A stretch of 64,000 nucleotides of DNA. It comes from Streptomyces sp. NBC_01262. Lineage in GTDB: Bacteria; Actinomycetota; Actinomycetes; Streptomycetales; Streptomycetaceae. The DNA lies in the NCBI RefSeq assembly GCF_036226365.1, contig NZ_CP108462.1, forward strand, positions 7,410,501 through 7,474,500, read 5' to 3'. Both the position numbers and the translations under genes were made by a program. This document shows positions 32,175 through 42,437 of this stretch, one piece after another. Every line of letters starts with the position of its first letter. Positions within the stretch are counted from its first letter, which is position 1. Below the pieces are notes generated by a model, which made no database searches, was not told the DNA's origin, and saw nothing but the letters and a program-made list of their open reading frames with translations.

Positions 32175-35144
32175 GTGCTGGAAGGGCGACGGGACAGCAG
32201 GTTCGGGCGGCTGCTGCGGCACGGCTTCACGGACGCGGCGGCGGCCGAGCGGCTGCTGAACACGCCGGAGCTGTCGACCGTACGCGCGGATCCGGTGCTG
32301 CTCGAATCGCTGGGCGCGACCGCCGACCCCGACCAGGCGCTGCTCGGGCTCGTACGCCTGGTCGAAGCGCTGGAGGCCCACGACCCGGGGGACCGGCGCA
32401 AGCTGCTGGACACGCTGACCACCGCGAAGCCGCTGCGCGACCGGCTGCTGGGGGTGCTGGGCGCGTCGGTGGCGCTCATCGACCACCTGGCCAGGCATCC
32501 GCACGACTGGCACGCGCTGGTGACCTACGAGGCGGCCGACCTGCATCCCGGGGTCGAGGACTTCGAGCGGGTGCTCGGGGACGCGGCGGACCCGGACGCG
32601 CTGAGGGTCGCGTACCGGCGCTGCATGCTGGGGATCGCGGCCCGGGACGTGTGCGGGACCGGCGACCTCGTACAGACCGCCGCCGAGCTGGCCGACCTGG
32701 CGACGGCGACGCTGCGCACGGCTTTGGCTATAGCTTCGGTGGAGTCGCCGCGGGACGCGGCCATGTGCCGGCTGGCGGTGATCGGGATGGGCAAGTGCGG
32801 CGGCCACGAGCTCAACTACATCTCCGACGTGGACGTCATCTTCGTCGGAGAGGCTGTCGAGGCCGCTGAGGAGAACCCCGCCATCCAGGCCGCCACCCGC
32901 CTCGCCTCCCGCATGATGCGGATCTGCTCCGACACCACCCCCGAGGGCAGCATCTGGCAGGTCGACGCCAATCTGCGCCCCGAGGGCAAGAACGGCCCCC
33001 TCGTACGGACCCTGAGCAGCCACCTCGCCTACTACCGCCGCTGGGCCAAGACCTGGGAGTTCCAGGCGCTGCTCAAGGCCCGGCCGGTCGCGGGTGACAT
33101 GGCGCTCGGCAACGAGTACGTCGAGGCGCTGGCGCCCATGGTGTGGCAGGCCGCCGAGCGCGACCACTTCGTACCGGACGTGCAGCAGATGCGCCGCCGG
33201 GTCATCGACAACATCCCGGCCGCCCAGGTCGAGCGCGAGCTGAAGCTCGGTCCTGGCGGCCTGCGGGACGTCGAGTTCGCGGTGCAGCTGCTCCAACTCG
33301 TGCACGGCAGAACCGATCCCGCACTGCGCAGCGGCACCACCCTGACCGCCCTGCGCCAGCTCGCCGAGGGCGGCTACGTCGGCCGGGCGGACGCCGCCGC
33401 CCTCGACGCCGCCTACCGCTTCCTGCGGTCCATGGAGCACCACATCCAGCTCCACAAGCTCCGCCGCACCCACCTCGTGCCCGCCGACCCGGCCGATCTG
33501 CGCCGCCTCGGCCGATCGCTCGGCTTCCGCGGCGATCCCGTCGCCGAGCTGAACAAGGCCTGGCGGCAGCACGCGCGCGAAGTCCGGCGGCTCCACGAGA
33601 AGCTCTTCTACCGCCCGCTCCTGGACGCCGTCGCCCAGCTCGCCCCCGGCGAGACGGGCCTGTCGGCGAACGCCGCCAAGCAGCGCCTCGAAGCCCTCGG
33701 CTACGCCGACCCGGCCGCCGCCCTGCGCCACCTGGAGGCCCTCGCTTCGGGCGTCAGCCGCAAGGCCGCCATCCAGCGCACCCTGCTGCCGGTTCTCCTG
33801 GGCTGGTTCGCCGACTCCGCCGACCCCGACGCGGGCCTGCTCGGCTTCCGCCGTGTCTCCGACGCCCTCGGCCGCACCCCCTGGTACCTACGCCTCCTGC
33901 GCGACGAGGGCGCCGCCGCCGAGAACCTCGCCCGCGTCCTGTCCTCCGGGCGCCTGGCCCCCGACCTCCTCATGCGCGCCCCCGAGGCGGTTGCGCTGCT
34001 CGCCGACGACGAGGGCCTGCGCCCCCGCACCCGCGCCGCCCTCGACCAGGAAGTCCTGGCCGCCGTCCACCGCGCCACCACCCCCGAGCAGGCGGTGGCC
34101 GCGGTCCGTGGCGTCCGGCGGCGCGAACTGCTGCGTACCGCCGCCGCCGACCTGATCGGCGTCCACCGCGACAACGCCGACGCGATCGGCGGCGCCCTGA
34201 CCGACCTGAACGCCGCCGCCATCACCGGCGCCCTCCAGGCCGCCGTCAACGCGGTGGAAGCGGAGCTCGCCGAGCGCCTCCCCACCCGGGTCTCCGTCAT
34301 CGGCATGGGCCGCTTCGGCGGCCACGAACTGGGCTACGGCTCCGACGCCGACGTCCTCTTCGTCCACGACCCCTACGACGGCGCCGACGACTCCAAGGCT
34401 TCCCGCGCCGCCCTGCGCGTCGTCAACGAACTGCGCCGCCTCCTCCAGATCCCCACCACCGACCCGCCGCTGCTCATCGACGCCGACCTGCGCCCCGAAG
34501 GCAAGAGCGGCCCCCTCGTCCGCACCCTCGCCTCCTACGAGGCCTACTACCGCCGCTGGTCCCTGACCTGGGAGCGCCACGCCCTCCTGCGCGCCGAGCC
34601 CATCGCCGGCGACGAGGATCTCGCCGCCCGCTTCATCACCCTCATCGACCCCCTCCGCTACCGCACCGGCGGCCTCCCCGACGACGCCGTCCGCGACATC
34701 CGCCGCCTCAAGGCCCGCATGGAAGCCGAACGCCTCCCGCGCGGCGCCGACCCCACGACCAACGCCAAGCTCGGCCGCGGCGGCCTCAGCGACGTCGAAT
34801 GGACCGTCCAGCTCATCCAGCTCCACCACGCCCACGCCCACCCCACCCTCCGCACCACCCGCACCCGCGCAGCCCTCACCGCCGCCCGCGACGCCGCGCT
34901 CGTCACCCCCGACGACGCCGAAATCCTCGACACCGCCTGGCTCCTCGCCACCCGCCTCCGCAACGCCGTCATGCTCGTCCGAGGCCGCCCCGGCGACACC
35001 TTCCCCTCCGACGGCCGCGAACTCAGCGCCGTAGGCCGCTACCTGGGCTACGAACCGGGCCACGTCGGCGAGATGCTCGACGACTACCGCCGCGTCACCC
35101 GGCGCGCGCGAGCCGTGGTGGAGCGGCTGTTCTACGCGATGTGA
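32175..35144 (+). CDS. glnE: Bifunctional glutamine synthetase adenylyltransferase/adenylyl-removing enzyme
   Basis: Modifies glutamine synthetase I (GlnA) by adding or removing AMP in response to nitrogen status. 989 residues from GTG 32175 (VLEGRRDSRFGRLLRHGFTD), chosen for the GGAGAGG 9 bases upstream and the conserved RFGRLLRHGF start. Two nucleotidyltransferase motifs: GMGKCGGHELNYISDVDVIFV (removase half, about residue 200) and GMGRFGGHELGYGSDADVLFV (transferase half, about 710), each followed by LRPEGK.GPLVRT. Size fits the family. The 204-base region to the divergent amidase gene holds its promoter. The true substrate GlnA is not in this window. Confidence 0.96.
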   Translation: MLEGRRDSRFGRLLRHGFTDAAAAERLLNTPELSTVRADPVLLESLGATADPDQALLGLVRLVEALEAHDPGDRRKLLDTLTTAKPLRDRLLGVLGASVALIDHLARHPHDWHALVTYEAADLHPGVEDFERVLGDAADPDALRVAYRRCMLGIAARDVCGTGDLVQTAAELADLATATLRTALAIASVESPRDAAMCRLAVIGMGKCGGHELNYISDVDVIFVGEAVEAAEENPAIQAATRLASRMMRICSDTTPEGSIWQVDANLRPEGKNGPLVRTLSSHLAYYRRWAKTWEFQALLKARPVAGDMALGNEYVEALAPMVWQAAERDHFVPDVQQMRRRVIDNIPAAQVERELKLGPGGLRDVEFAVQLLQLVHGRTDPALRSGTTLTALRQLAEGGYVGRADAAALDAAYRFLRSMEHHIQLHKLRRTHLVPADPADLRRLGRSLGFRGDPVAELNKAWRQHAREVRRLHEKLFYRPLLDAVAQLAPGETGLSANAAKQRLEALGYADPAAALRHLEALASGVSRKAAIQRTLLPVLLGWFADSADPDAGLLGFRRVSDALGRTPWYLRLLRDEGAAAENLARVLSSGRLAPDLLMRAPEAVALLADDEGLRPRTRAALDQEVLAAVHRATTPEQAVAAVRGVRRRELLRTAAADLIGVHRDNADAIGGALTDLNAAAITGALQAAVNAVEAELAERLPTRVSVIGMGRFGGHELGYGSDADVLFVHDPYDGADDSKASRAALRVVNELRRLLQIPTTDPPLLIDADLRPEGKSGPLVRTLASYEAYYRRWSLTWERHALLRAEPIAGDEDLAARFITLIDPLRYRTGGLPDDAVRDIRRLKARMEAERLPRGADPTTNAKLGRGGLSDVEWTVQLIQLHHAHAHPTLRTTRTRAALTAARDAALVTPDDAEILDTAWLLATRLRNAVMLVRGRPGDTFPSDGRELSAVGRYLGYEPGHVGEMLDDYRRVTRRARAVVERLFYAM

Positions 35145-35161
35145 CAGCAGGCCGCGCGTGG

Positions 35162-35992
35162 TTACGCGGGCTGATGGACCCGGCTCGGGAAGCGGTAGGC
35201 GAGGCCGCCGTAGAAGGCCCAGGAGGCGGCGAAGCCGACGCTGAGGCAGAGGGCGCCGCCGACGGCGTCGAGCCAGAAGTGGTTGGCGGTGGAGATGATG
35301 ACAAGGAGGGTGACGGCGGGGTAGGCGAGGCCGAGGGCCTTGGCCCACAGCGGCTTGGCGAGCATGAAGATGGTGATGCCGCACCAGAGGGACCAGCCGA
35401 TGTGCATGGAGGGCATCGCGGCGTACTGGTTGGAGACATGGGCGAGGTCGCCGGAGGCCATGGAGCCCCAGGTGTGGTGGACCTTGACCGTGTCGATGAA
35501 GGTGCCGCCCTCCATGAGCCGGGGCGGGGCCAGGGGGTAGCAGTAGTAGCCGACCAGGGCGATGCCGGTGGTGACGAAGAGGACCAGCCGGGTGGAGGCG
35601 TAACGGCCGGGGTGGCGGCGGAAGAGCCAGACCAGGACGCTCAGGGTGACGATGAAGTGCAGCGTCGCGTAGTAGTAGTTCATGGAGACGATCAGCCAGG
35701 TGTGCGAGTTGACCGCGTGGTTGACCGCGTGCTCGACGTTGAGGCCGACGGACCGCTCGAAGTCCCAGACCCGGGCGGCGTGCCGCATGGCGTCGGCCCG
35801 TTTCTCGGGCACGGCGTTGCGCACGAGGGAGTAGAGCCAGTAGCTGACGGCGATCAGCAGGATCTCGAACCACAGCCTGGGGCGGCGCGGCGACCTGAAC
35901 CGTTGGAACCGTTCCATGAGCGTGCGGGATTCCTCCGGGGCGGTGTCGGCGGAGTGGCTGGCTGTCCTGATCTTCGTTGTGGTTTCCCCCAT
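35162..35992 (-). CDS. PAP2-superfamily integral membrane phosphatase
   Basis: 276 residues from ATG 35992 (MGETTTKIRTASHSADTAPEES). About six membrane helices, e.g. LWFEILLIAVSYWLYSLVRNA, YYYATLHFIVTLSVLVWLF, LVLFVTTGIALVGYYCYPLAPPRL. The PAP2 catalytic signature is seen as AAMPSMHIGWSLW (His) and STANHFWLDAVGG (His, Asp). Resembles inositol-phosphotransferase/Aur1-type and phosphatidic acid phosphatases. It ends just after the convergent glnE and follows malR on the same strand; no functional link to maltose is apparent. Confidence 0.9.
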   Translation of the reverse strand: MGETTTKIRTASHSADTAPEESRTLMERFQRFRSPRRPRLWFEILLIAVSYWLYSLVRNAVPEKRADAMRHAARVWDFERSVGLNVEHAVNHAVNSHTWLIVSMNYYYATLHFIVTLSVLVWLFRRHPGRYASTRLVLFVTTGIALVGYYCYPLAPPRLMEGGTFIDTVKVHHTWGSMASGDLAHVSNQYAAMPSMHIGWSLWCGITIFMLAKPLWAKALGLAYPAVTLLVIISTANHFWLDAVGGALCLSVGFAASWAFYGGLAYRFPSRVHQPA

Positions 35993-36029
35993 GGGGCGAC
36001 AGTCTGCCACGCGTCGCGTCGCCGTCCGA

Positions 36030-37106
36030 TCAGCCCCCGGTCGGATTCCGTTCATCTCGCGGGACTGGTACAGAGACGGAACCTTGACCGCCCGGTCCGG
36101 CCGCCGTGGAGCCGCGTACGACCAGTTCCGGGAGGAAGACGAATTCGCTGTGCGGGGCGGGCGTACCGCCGATCTCCTCCAGCAGCGCGCGCACCGCGGC
36201 CTGGCCCATCGCCGTGACCGGCTGGCGGATGGTGGTGAGCGGCGGGTCGGTGAAGGCGATCAGCGGGGAGTCGTCGAAGCCGACGACGGACACGTCGCGG
36301 GGGACGGCCAGGCCGTGCTGGCGGGCGGCGCGGATCGCGCCGAGGGCCATCATGTCGGAGGCGGTGACGACGGCGGTGCAGCCGGCGCCGAGGAGAGCGG
36401 AGGCGGCCGCCTGACCGCCCTCCAGGGTGTAGAGGGAATGCTGAATGAGGTCACGCTCCACGACCGCCGCCGGGACGCCGAGCACCTCGTCCATGGAGCG
36501 TACGAAGCCCTGGATCTTCCGCAGTACGGGGACGTAGCGCTTGGGGCCGACCGCGAGCCCGATCCGCTCGTGGCCGAGCGCCGCAAGGTGGGTGACGGCC
36601 AGGCGCATCGCGCCCCGGTCGTCGGGGGAGATGAAGGGGGCCTTGATCTTGTCGGAGAAGCCGTTGATGAGGGCGAAGGGCACGCTCTGGCCGTGCAGGC
36701 GCTCGTAGCGCTCCATGTCGGCGGTGGAGTCGGCGTGCAGACCGGATACGAAGATGATCCCGGCGACGCCGCGCTCGACGAGCATCTCGACGAGTTCGTC
36801 CTCGGTCGAGCCGCCCGGGGTCTGGGTGGCCAGGACCGGGGTGTAGCCCTGGCGGGTCAGGGCCTGGCCGATGACCTGGGCGAAGGCGGGGAAGATCGGG
36901 TTGTCCAGCTCGGGGGTGATCAGGCCTATGAGGCCCGCGCTGCGCTGCCGCAGCCGCACCGGTCGCTCGTAGCCGAGCAGATCGAGCGCGGTCAGCACGG
37001 ACTGGCGGGTGGTGGCGGACACTCCGGGCTTGCCGTTCAGGACGCGGCTGACCGTGGCTTCGCTGACCCCCGCCTGCGCTGCGATGTCGGAAAGCCTGGC
37101 GGTCAC
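36030..37106 (-). CDS. malR: LacI-family repressor of the maltose/maltodextrin genes
   Basis: 358 residues from GTG 37106 (VTARLSDIAAQAGVSEATVSRVLNGKPGVSATTRQ); ATG 37130 is an alternative adding eight residues. Helix-turn-helix plus hinge, then the sugar-binding domain (GLIGLITPELDNPIFPAFAQVIGQ, ISPDDRGAMRLAVTHLAALGHERIGL, VSVVGFDDSPLIAFTDPPLTTIRQP). It matches from memory the S. coelicolor MalR sequence closely, including the SEFVFLPELVVRGSTA tail. Here it lies downstream of an alpha-glucosidase gene, separated by about 25 bases, instead of directly next to malE. Maltotriose/maltopentaose-type inducers are expected by family. Confidence 0.92.
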   Translation of the reverse strand: MTARLSDIAAQAGVSEATVSRVLNGKPGVSATTRQSVLTALDLLGYERPVRLRQRSAGLIGLITPELDNPIFPAFAQVIGQALTRQGYTPVLATQTPGGSTEDELVEMLVERGVAGIIFVSGLHADSTADMERYERLHGQSVPFALINGFSDKIKAPFISPDDRGAMRLAVTHLAALGHERIGLAVGPKRYVPVLRKIQGFVRSMDEVLGVPAAVVERDLIQHSLYTLEGGQAAASALLGAGCTAVVTASDMMALGAIRAARQHGLAVPRDVSVVGFDDSPLIAFTDPPLTTIRQPVTAMGQAAVRALLEEIGGTPAPHSEFVFLPELVVRGSTAAGPGGQGSVSVPVPRDERNPTGG

Positions 37107-37131
37107 AGGACTGGACCTTACCGGTCGCATC

Positions 37132-38742
<1,611 letters not shown>

Positions 38743-39048
38743 ATGGGTCCCTCGTGAGTCGGGCCTGACGGAAGCAATGCGTAAGCAATGGGTTTCAGGA
38801 TTTTGCGGAAGGAACCGCAACAGCTTGCAGCAGGAGGAGAGTGCCACGTCAAGTCTCCCGACGGCAACCGTGAGGACACGTGGGCGTAACGATCAAAGGA
38901 TCTTGCAAGAGTTTGCAGCAAGGTCTTTCATCCATCTTGCATCCCTGTTAACTTCACCGACAGCCCGACGGCCGCAAAGGTGCAGTCGGCAGGGGGGAGC
39001 GTCAGCGCATCCCTGATCATCCACGGGCTTCCACCTCTAGGAGAAATC
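38743..39048. promoter_or_regulatory. Divergent mal promoter region with MalR-like sites
   Basis: 306 bases without a gene. It holds CTTGCAG at 38824-38830, the palindrome TCTTGCAAGA at 38901-38910, GCAAG at 38918-38922 (CTTGC-N11-GCAAG, 38902-38922) and CTTGCAT at 38936-38942. Such CTTGC/GCAAG repeats are the known type of MalR target in streptomycetes. The malE ribosome-binding sequence TAGGAGAAATC precedes ATG 39049. Confidence 0.75.
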
Positions 39049-40320
39049 ATGCGGCGTGGCATAGCGGCCACCGCGCTTGTGGCGTGCATCGCCCTCGCGG
39101 CAACGGCTTGCGGTGGCAGTGACAGCGGTGACAAGGCCTCCGGTCCGGTCACCATCACCTGGTGGGACACCTCCAACGCCTCGAACGAGTCGCCGACCTA
39201 CGCGGCACTGGTCAAGGAATTCGAGAAGGCGAACCCGACCATCAAGGTCAAGTACGTCGACGTCACCTTCGACCAGGCACAGAACAAGTTCGACACCGCC
39301 GCCGGCAGCAAGGGCGCCCCCGACGTGCTGCGCTCCGAGGTCGGCTGGACGCCCGCCTTCGCCAAGAAGGGCTACTTCCTGCCGCTGGACGGCACCGCCG
39401 CGCTGGCCGACCAGGCCAAGTTCCAGCCGAGCCTGATCAAGCAGGCCCAGTACGACGGCAAGACCTACGGCGTGCCGCTGGTCACCGACACCCTGGCGCT
39501 GGTCTACAACAAGAAGCTCTTCGCGGACGCCGGCATCACCGCCGCCCCCACCACCTGGGACGAGCTGAAGGCCGACGCCAAGATCATCAAGACCAAGACC
39601 AAGGCCGACGGCTTCTGGCTGAACACCTCCTCCTACTACGCCCAGCCCTTCCTGTACGGCGAGGGCACCGACATGGTCGACACGGCGAGCAAGAAGATCA
39701 CCATCAACAGCGCGGCGGCCAAGAAGGGCCTCGCCACCTGGCAGAGCCTGTTCTCCGGCACCGGCCTGCACAAGGCGGACATCACCGCCGACGCCTACGC
39801 CCACATCGAGGACGCCTTCGTCACCGGCAAGGTCGCCTCGATCATCCAGGGCCCGTGGGAGATCACCAACTTCTACAAGGGCAGCGCCTTCGCCGACAAG
39901 AGCAACCTGGGCATCGCCGTCCTCCCGGCCGGCTCCAGCGGCTCCGCGGGCGCCCCGACCGGCGGCCACAACCTCTCCGTCTACGCCGGGTCCAGCAAGG
40001 ACAAGCAGGACGCCGCGGTCAAGTTCGTCGCCTGGATGACCTCCGCGAAGACCCAGACCAAGATCGCGCTGAAGAACGCCACCCTGCCGACCCGCTCCGA
40101 CGCCTACACCACCGCCGTCACCGCCGACCCGGGCGTCGCCGGCTTCCAGTCCGTCCTGTCCTCCGCCCAGCCCCGCCCCGAGCTCCCCGAGTACAGCTCC
40201 CTGTGGGGCCCGCTGGGCACCGAGCTGACCGCGCTCGCCGGCGGCAAGGAGTCCCTGGACAAGGCCCTGAGCAACAGCGAGACCGCGATGGCCAAGCTGC
40301 TGCCCGACTACACGAAGTAA
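39049..40320 (+). CDS. malE: Maltose/maltodextrin ABC transporter solute-binding lipoprotein
   Basis: 423 residues from ATG 39049 (MRRGIAATALVACIALAATACGGSDSGDK), a lipoprotein signal with the lipobox-like ATAC and lipidated Cys. The mature part is a cluster B solute-binding protein: VTITWWDTSNASNESPTYAALVKEFEKANPTIKVKYVDV, YDGKTYGVPLVTDTLALVYNKKLF, GPWEITNF, GGHNLSVYAGS. First gene of malEFG; induced by maltodextrins and repressed by MalR by family knowledge. The next gene starts 95 bases later. Confidence 0.95.
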   Translation: MRRGIAATALVACIALAATACGGSDSGDKASGPVTITWWDTSNASNESPTYAALVKEFEKANPTIKVKYVDVTFDQAQNKFDTAAGSKGAPDVLRSEVGWTPAFAKKGYFLPLDGTAALADQAKFQPSLIKQAQYDGKTYGVPLVTDTLALVYNKKLFADAGITAAPTTWDELKADAKIIKTKTKADGFWLNTSSYYAQPFLYGEGTDMVDTASKKITINSAAAKKGLATWQSLFSGTGLHKADITADAYAHIEDAFVTGKVASIIQGPWEITNFYKGSAFADKSNLGIAVLPAGSSGSAGAPTGGHNLSVYAGSSKDKQDAAVKFVAWMTSAKTQTKIALKNATLPTRSDAYTTAVTADPGVAGFQSVLSSAQPRPELPEYSSLWGPLGTELTALAGGKESLDKALSNSETAMAKLLPDYTK

Positions 40321-40414
40321 TCCGGCCGGCCGCCGGTCCCGCCCCACTCACCGGGGCGGGACCGGCGGTCCCCGGCTGTTCGCGTACGCATCGAATCCGA
40401 GAAGGTGTCCGCCG

Positions 40415-41401
40415 ATGACAGTCGCCGTCAAGGCCCGAGCGCCGCGCCCCGAGCGCCCCGGCCCGCTACTGCGCCTCAAGTACTCCTACCAGAAGCACTG
40501 GTACGCGTACGCGATGATCGCCCCGGTGGTCATCGTGCTCGGCGTGCTGGTCGGCTACCCGCTCGTCCAGGGCTTCTACCTGACCCTGACCGACGCCAAC
40601 AGCCTCAACTCGGCCCGCACCATCGGCGTCAACCACATCGACGCCACGTACAAGTTCCTCGGCTTCGACAACTACGCCGACATCCTGTGGGGCCCCACCG
40701 CCTACGACCGCTTCTGGTCCCACTTCATCTGGACCGTCGTGTGGACCGCCGCCTGTGTCGTGCTGCACTACGGCATCGGCCTGGGCATGGCACTGCTGCT
40801 CAACCAGAACCTGCGCGGCCGCACCTTCTACCGGATGCTGCTGATCCTGCCCTGGGCGGTGCCCACCTTCGTCACCGTCTTCTCCTGGCGGATCATGCTC
40901 AGCGACTCGGGCATCATCAACTCCGTCCTCGGCGGCCTCCATCTGCCGCAGCCGCAATGGCTGGAGGACACCACCTTCCAGCGCCTGGCCGCCATCATGG
41001 TCAACACCTGGGTCGGCGTCCCCTTCATGCTCGTCTCGCTGCTCGGCGGCCTGCAGTCCATCCCGCAGGAGCTCTACGAGGCCGCCGAGGTGGACGGCGC
41101 CAACGCCTGGCAGCGCTTCCGCAACGTCACCCTGCCCGGGCTGCGCTCGGTCAGCAGCACCGTGATCCTGCTCGGCGTCATCTGGACCTTCAACCAGTTC
41201 GCCATCATCTTCCTGCTGTTCGGCACCGGCGCCCCGGACGCCCAGATCCTGGTGACCTGGGCCTACCGCCTCGGCTTCGGCCAGCAGCCCCGCGACTACG
41301 CCCAGTCCGCCGCGTACGGCGTCCTGCTGCTGTCCATCCTGATCGTCTTCACGGCCTTCTACCGCCGGTGGCTGGCCCGCAACGAACAACTCGCCGGCTG
41401 A
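40415..41401 (+). CDS. malF: Maltose/maltodextrin ABC transporter permease
   Basis: 328 residues with about six membrane helices (AYAMIAPVVIVLGVLVGYPLVQGFYLTL at the start). The EAA loop that contacts the ATPase is EAAEVDGANAWQRFRNVTLPGL. Short compared with E. coli MalF, which has an extra periplasmic domain; usual for actinobacteria. Sits between malE and malG, 20 bases before malG. No ATPase gene accompanies the set; in Streptomyces MsiK encoded elsewhere normally energises it. Confidence 0.94.
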   Translation: MTVAVKARAPRPERPGPLLRLKYSYQKHWYAYAMIAPVVIVLGVLVGYPLVQGFYLTLTDANSLNSARTIGVNHIDATYKFLGFDNYADILWGPTAYDRFWSHFIWTVVWTAACVVLHYGIGLGMALLLNQNLRGRTFYRMLLILPWAVPTFVTVFSWRIMLSDSGIINSVLGGLHLPQPQWLEDTTFQRLAAIMVNTWVGVPFMLVSLLGGLQSIPQELYEAAEVDGANAWQRFRNVTLPGLRSVSSTVILLGVIWTFNQFAIIFLLFGTGAPDAQILVTWAYRLGFGQQPRDYAQSAAYGVLLLSILIVFTAFYRRWLARNEQLAG

Positions 41402-41420
41402 AAGGGCAGGGACCACCACC

Positions 41421-42335
41421 ATGAGCACCACCACCGAGACACCGGCCCCCGCCGCCGCGCCCGGCGCCCGTCGAGTCGCCGCCCGCCCGGCGAAGTACCG
41501 CGGCCGCCGCTCGCGCAGCCGTACCGGGTCGATCCTGTCGCACGGCCTCCTGATGACCGCCAGCCTCATCGCCGTCTTCCCCATCGGCTGGCTGGTCTAC
41601 CTGTCGCTCGGCCCCGACAAGGACGACTACCTGCACCCCGGCGGCATCGCCGGCAAGGCGAGCCTGTCCAACTACGACCACGTCCTGAGCCACACCAGCT
41701 TCTTCACCTGGATGGGCAACACCGCGCTCATCGCCTTCTTCACCTGCGTCATCGGCGTCATGTTCGCCGCCACCACCGGTTACGCGGTCTCGCGGATGCG
41801 CTTCCCCGGTTACAAGAAGCTGATGTGGGTGCTGCTGGTCACCCAGATGTTCCCGATCGCCGTCCTCATCGTGCCGATGTACACGATCCTCGCCGACCTC
41901 GGCCTGATCGACACCTACGGCGGCCTCATCCTCGTCTACTGCAGCACCGCCGTCCCCTACTGCGCCTGGCTCCTCAAGGGCTACTTCGACACGATCCCCC
42001 AGGAGATCGACGAGGCGGGCCGCGTCGACGGCCTCAGCCCCTTCGGCACCTTCTGGCGCCTCATCCTGCCGCTGGCCCGGCCGGGGCTGGCCGTGGCCGC
42101 CTTCTACACCTGCCTCACGGCCTGGGGCGAGGTGGCCTTCGCCAACACGTTCATGCTCGACGACGGCAAGTACACGCTGGCGGTCGGGCTGGGCAGCTTC
42201 ATCAGCGAGCACGACTCGGAGTGGCAGTACATGTCCGCTGCGGCGGTGCTCATCGCGATACCGGTGATCGTCATCTTCTACCTCGTGCAGAAGCATCTGG
42301 TGACGGGGCTCACCGCCGGCGCGGCCAAGTCCTGA
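41421..42335 (+). CDS. malG: Maltose/maltodextrin ABC transporter permease
   Basis: 304 residues. An Arg/Ala-rich cytoplasmic head (ARRVAARPAKYRGRRSRSR) precedes six helices (ILSHGLLMTASLIAVFPIGWLVYLSL first). EAA loop: IDEAGRVDGLSPFGTFWRLILPLARPGLA. Conserved YAVSRMRFPGYKKLMWVLLVTQMFP. Partners with MalF. It is followed by hairpins and a half repeat before the second glucosidase gene. Confidence 0.94.
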   Translation: MSTTTETPAPAAAPGARRVAARPAKYRGRRSRSRTGSILSHGLLMTASLIAVFPIGWLVYLSLGPDKDDYLHPGGIAGKASLSNYDHVLSHTSFFTWMGNTALIAFFTCVIGVMFAATTGYAVSRMRFPGYKKLMWVLLVTQMFPIAVLIVPMYTILADLGLIDTYGGLILVYCSTAVPYCAWLLKGYFDTIPQEIDEAGRVDGLSPFGTFWRLILPLARPGLAVAAFYTCLTAWGEVAFANTFMLDDGKYTLAVGLGSFISEHDSEWQYMSAAAVLIAIPVIVIFYLVQKHLVTGLTAGAAKS

Positions 42336-42339
42336 TTCC

Positions 42340-42407
42340 GGGGGCTCCGCCCCCTGGACCCCCAGAACGCCCTTCGGGCGTGTCCTCAAACGCCGGACGG
42401 GCTGAAT
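42340..42407 (+). repeat. Two hairpins plus half copy of the 25-base intergenic repeat
   Basis: GGGGGC-TCC-GCCCCC (42340-42354) and ACGCCC-TTC-GGGCGT (42367-42381) are tight hairpins just after malG. Next, 42382-42407 repeats the arm of the palindrome at 27431-27456 with one mismatch in 26 bases. Likely attenuates transcription between malG and the glucosidase gene. Confidence 0.75.
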
Positions 42408-42437
42408 CCGCCCCCGTACACACTTACCAAGGACGTC

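Noticed and set aside
33143..36217. Long plus-strand frame of 1024 codons across glnE and the PAP2 gene
   Set aside because: RRRPRP-type shadow translation overlapping two well-supported genes.
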